Assembly (NCBI GenBank): GCA_041600415.1
Contig: JBFIKF010000005.1
Location: 124,001 to 188,000 of the forward strand
DNA from: JBFJKD01 sp041600415
GTDB lineage: Bacteria; Pseudomonadota; Gammaproteobacteria; Pseudomonadales; Porticoccaceae
Direction of reading: 5' to 3'
Length of the DNA stretch: 64,000 bases
Shown here: positions 61,859-64,000 of the stretch, piece after piece
Layout of the letters: the number at the start of each line of letters is the position of its first letter
How positions within the stretch are numbered: the first letter of the stretch is position 1
Translations under genes and position numbers: made by a program
The notes under the pieces: model-generated
The model's database searches: none
Told to the model about the DNA's origin: nothing
The model's input: only the letters and a program-made list of their open reading frames with translations

Positions 61859-63420
61859 TGCCGGCGGCTAACGGGCAAGCCGTGGCGACATTGGGTTCGC
61901 TGCTGCCGCATGTGCCACTCGCTCCGGCGGTGGCTGCTCTGCCGGTAGCGGCGTTAAAGCTGAACAGTGGGGAAATTGTTCCAGCGCGCAGGGCAGGCGA
62001 CGAGCAGCTTGCGGGAGATGTGTTTGTTGCCGTGCCTGGTGCGCGGGTTGATGGCCGGGATTTTATCGCACAGGCGGTTGCGGCCGGAGCTGTCGCGGTG
62101 CTCGCGGAAGCCTGGGACGCGACAGGCGTTGGCGCTGCTGCGCCAGCAGACTCGACCGCGATTAAAGCCGTGCCGATAATTCAAGTGCCCGGTTTACGCG
62201 CCCAGCTCAGCGCAATTAGCGCGCGATTTTATGCGGATCCCAGCGCTCATATGACGGTGACCGGCGTCACCGGCACCAATGGTAAAACCACCTGCAGCCA
62301 GCTACTGGCCCAGTTATTTCACGTGCTTGGCGACATGGCCGGTGTGATGGGTACATTGGGCTGGGGCCCAGTGGGTGTCCCTGGAGAGGATCTGGTCGAT
62401 ACAGGAATGACCACGCCGGACGCGATTCACACCCAGCGTATTCTCGCCGCACTGCACGATAAGGGAGTGCGGCGGGTGGTGATGGAAGTGTCATCCCACA
62501 GCCTGGTACAGCAGCGCGCGGCAGCGGTGCACTTTGATACGGCTATTTTTACCAATTTGAGTCGCGATCATCTCGATTACCACGGCACCATGGACAATTA
62601 TCGTACGGCAAAGGCGCGGTTGTTTGCGCAGCCCGGTTTGCGGCGGGCGATTATCAATCGGGACGACCCGGCCGGTCTCGCAATATCCGGGGAGTTGCCC
62701 GCAGGGGTTGACTGCTACCTGTATGCCGTCGCCGATCGGCGGGCAGATATCCATGCCGTTACCTGCACCTTGTCCGCGCGGGGAATTGAGGCCCGCATCG
62801 TCAGTCCCTGGGGCGAGGGCATGCTGAGTAGTCAGCTGCTGGGGGAATTTAATCTTAGCAATTTACTGGCTGTTGTCGCCGCTGCCTGCGCGCAGGGATT
62901 TACGCTGCCGCAAGTGTTGGCAGCGGTGCCGCAATTAACGCCAGTGCCAGGACGTATGCAGTTGGTTGATGCACACACGCAACCGATGGTTGTGGTTGAC
63001 TACGCCCACACGCCAGATGCATTGCATCAGGCGTTGGCGGCTTTGCGTAGCCATTGTGGCGGCGTATTGTGGTGCGTATTTGGCTGTGGCGGTGATCGCG
63101 ATCGCGGCAAGCGGGCGCAGATGGGGGCCATTGCCGATGCGCATGCGGATCGGGTCGTGATTACCAGCGATAATCCTCGCGGCGAAAAACCGCAGCGGAT
63201 TATTAACGATATTGTAGATGGAATCCGTAGTGGGCGCGCGCAGGTCATGGCCGATCGCCGGGAAGCTATTCACTACGCGATTTTGACAGCGCAGCCGCGA
63301 GATCTGGTGTTGATTGCCGGTAAGGGACATGAAACCTATCAGTGGGTGGGTGAAAACCGTTGGCCCTTCAGCGATATGGCCGAGGCGCGTCTGGCGCTGC
63401 GCGCGCGGGTGTCGCCGTGA
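61858..63420 (+). CDS. murE: UDP-N-acetylmuramyl-tripeptide synthetase MurE
   Basis: A 520-residue ATP-dependent ligase that adds meso-diaminopimelate to UDP-MurNAc-L-Ala-D-Glu. The ATP loop is GVTGTNGKTT and the DAP-recognition motif DNPR is in ITSDNPRGEKP. GGGAGG lies ten bases before ATG 61858 (GTG 61855 also possible). The stop overlaps the murF GTG. Confidence 0.96.
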   Translation: MPAANGQAVATLGSLLPHVPLAPAVAALPVAALKLNSGEIVPARRAGDEQLAGDVFVAVPGARVDGRDFIAQAVAAGAVAVLAEAWDATGVGAAAPADSTAIKAVPIIQVPGLRAQLSAISARFYADPSAHMTVTGVTGTNGKTTCSQLLAQLFHVLGDMAGVMGTLGWGPVGVPGEDLVDTGMTTPDAIHTQRILAALHDKGVRRVVMEVSSHSLVQQRAAAVHFDTAIFTNLSRDHLDYHGTMDNYRTAKARLFAQPGLRRAIINRDDPAGLAISGELPAGVDCYLYAVADRRADIHAVTCTLSARGIEARIVSPWGEGMLSSQLLGEFNLSNLLAVVAAACAQGFTLPQVLAAVPQLTPVPGRMQLVDAHTQPMVVVDYAHTPDALHQALAALRSHCGGVLWCVFGCGGDRDRGKRAQMGAIADAHADRVVITSDNPRGEKPQRIINDIVDGIRSGRAQVMADRREAIHYAILTAQPRDLVLIAGKGHETYQWVGENRWPFSDMAEARLALRARVSP

Positions 63421-64000
63421 CGGTGCGCGATTTGACGTTATCGCAGGCCGCGCAGTCCTTTGGGGGAACGCTGCTATATCCGGATTGTCGGTTTAATTCG
63501 GTATCTATCGATACTCGTACTTTGAGACCGGGTGATCTGTTTATTGCGCTGCGCGGTGCGCGGTTTGACGGTCACGATTTTTTACCGCAGGCAGCGCAGA
63601 GCGCTTGCGGAATAGTGGTGCAACAACCTGACAAGAATATCGCGCTGCCGCAGTGGGTGGTGCCCGATACTCTCGCGGCGTTGGGTCAGTTGGCGAGCCT
63701 CAATAGAGATCAATTCTCCGGTCCAGTAATTGCGATTACCGGCAGTAGCGGCAAAACCACGGTCAAGGAAATGGTGGCCGCGATTTTGAACGGCTGCGGG
63801 TCAACCCTCGCGACGCGAGGTAATTTGAATAATCACATCGGTGTACCGCTGACGCTACTGCGCTTGGAGGCACAACATCGCTACGCGGTGATCGAGATGG
63901 GCGCCAGCGCGCCCGGTGAAATTGCCTACGCGTGTGGCATTGCCCGGCCCACCGTTGCGCTGGTCAATAACGTGATGCCCGCCCATGTGGAGGGATTTGG
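63417..64000 (+). CDS. murF: UDP-N-acetylmuramoyl-tripeptide--D-Ala-D-Ala ligase MurF, N-terminal part
   Basis: The frame starts at GTG 63417 overlapping the murE stop and stays open to the window end (194 codons). The visible protein has the MurF start (MTVRDLTLSQAAQSFGG), SVSIDTRTLRPGDLFIALRG, the ATP loop ITGSSGKTTVKEM, and ATRGNLNNHIGVPLTLL with EMGASAPGEI, all diagnostic of MurF. It adds the D-Ala-D-Ala dipeptide in the last cytoplasmic peptide step. The C-terminal half lies beyond the window. Confidence 0.95.
   Translation, partial: MTVRDLTLSQAAQSFGGTLLYPDCRFNSVSIDTRTLRPGDLFIALRGARFDGHDFLPQAAQSACGIVVQQPDKNIALPQWVVPDTLAALGQLASLNRDQFSGPVIAITGSSGKTTVKEMVAAILNGCGSTLATRGNLNNHIGVPLTLLRLEAQHRYAVIEMGASAPGEIAYACGIARPTVALVNNVMPAHVEGF

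Overview
The window is one contiguous piece of a moderately GC-rich gammaproteobacterial chromosome. Both ends carry conserved housekeeping order: maf-rng-yhdP-nitrilase at the left, and dolP-diaA-yraN-lpoA/rsmI, rnpB, then mraZ-rsmH-ftsL-ftsI-murE-murF at the right. The accessory content (aromatic ring oxygenases, a Baeyer-Villiger monooxygenase, acetoacetyl-CoA synthetase, NAD-linked formate dehydrogenase, TonB receptor) fits a free-living, probably marine or aquatic, heterotroph of the Cellvibrionales/OMG type. That placement is inference; no rRNA is present. No tRNA, rRNA, CRISPR array, transposase or integrase was seen.

Layout. 1-6984: end of maf, RNase G, YhdP, a Nit-type amidase and an exported MsrB. 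7104-7527: a lone PilH-like receiver with its own terminator. 7959-14072: a complete fdsGBACD operon for the soluble NAD-dependent molybdenum formate dehydrogenase. 14078-16585: a FecA-like TonB receptor whose -10/-35 promoter is overlapped by a near-consensus Fur box, and which ends in a 20-bp perfect palindrome. 16811-19926: a 38-codon leader ORF followed by two tandem exported AstE/aspartoacylase-type metallopeptidase paralogues. 20108-29169: a catabolic block with a haem-oxygenase-like diiron protein converging on a six-gene minus-strand operon (Rieske oxygenase, two extradiol-dioxygenase-like proteins, SDR, C-C bond hydrolase, and an alpha/beta-hydrolase that lacks the nucleophile), then a stand-alone trpBA pair. 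29353-33699: small envelope proteins, CinA-type amidohydrolase, and an ArsR-rhodanese regulator divergent from a membrane hydroxylase plus a TVP38-rhodanese fusion, with a palindromic operator between. 33833-35750: a two-subunit Rieske dioxygenase without electron-transfer partners. 36318-48168: membrane channel protein, HerA-like ATPase, small membrane proteins, acetoacetyl-CoA synthetase, PepSY protein, an atypical HNH-like gene with an 8-bp tandem repeat, a metallo-beta-lactamase-fold hydrolase ending in a 12-bp tandem repeat, an outer-membrane protein and a BVMO. 48203-56214: the lpoA/diaA cluster, rsmI, TesB, phosphotriesterase-like and nitronate monooxygenase genes, and rnpB. 56474-64000: an autotransporter-like protein, then the division and cell wall (dcw) cluster with promoter and MraZ boxes.

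The region that best deserves follow-up as a possibly undescribed system is 20843-26862. Its gene set reads as ring hydroxylation, dehydrogenation, meta-cleavage and hydrolysis of an unidentified aromatic or polycyclic compound. It has two unusual components: an extradiol-like subunit lacking one iron-ligand histidine, and an alpha/beta-hydrolase with Ala at the nucleophile elbow. Second is the ArsR-rhodanese / hydroxylase / TVP38-rhodanese unit with its operator at 31791-31812.
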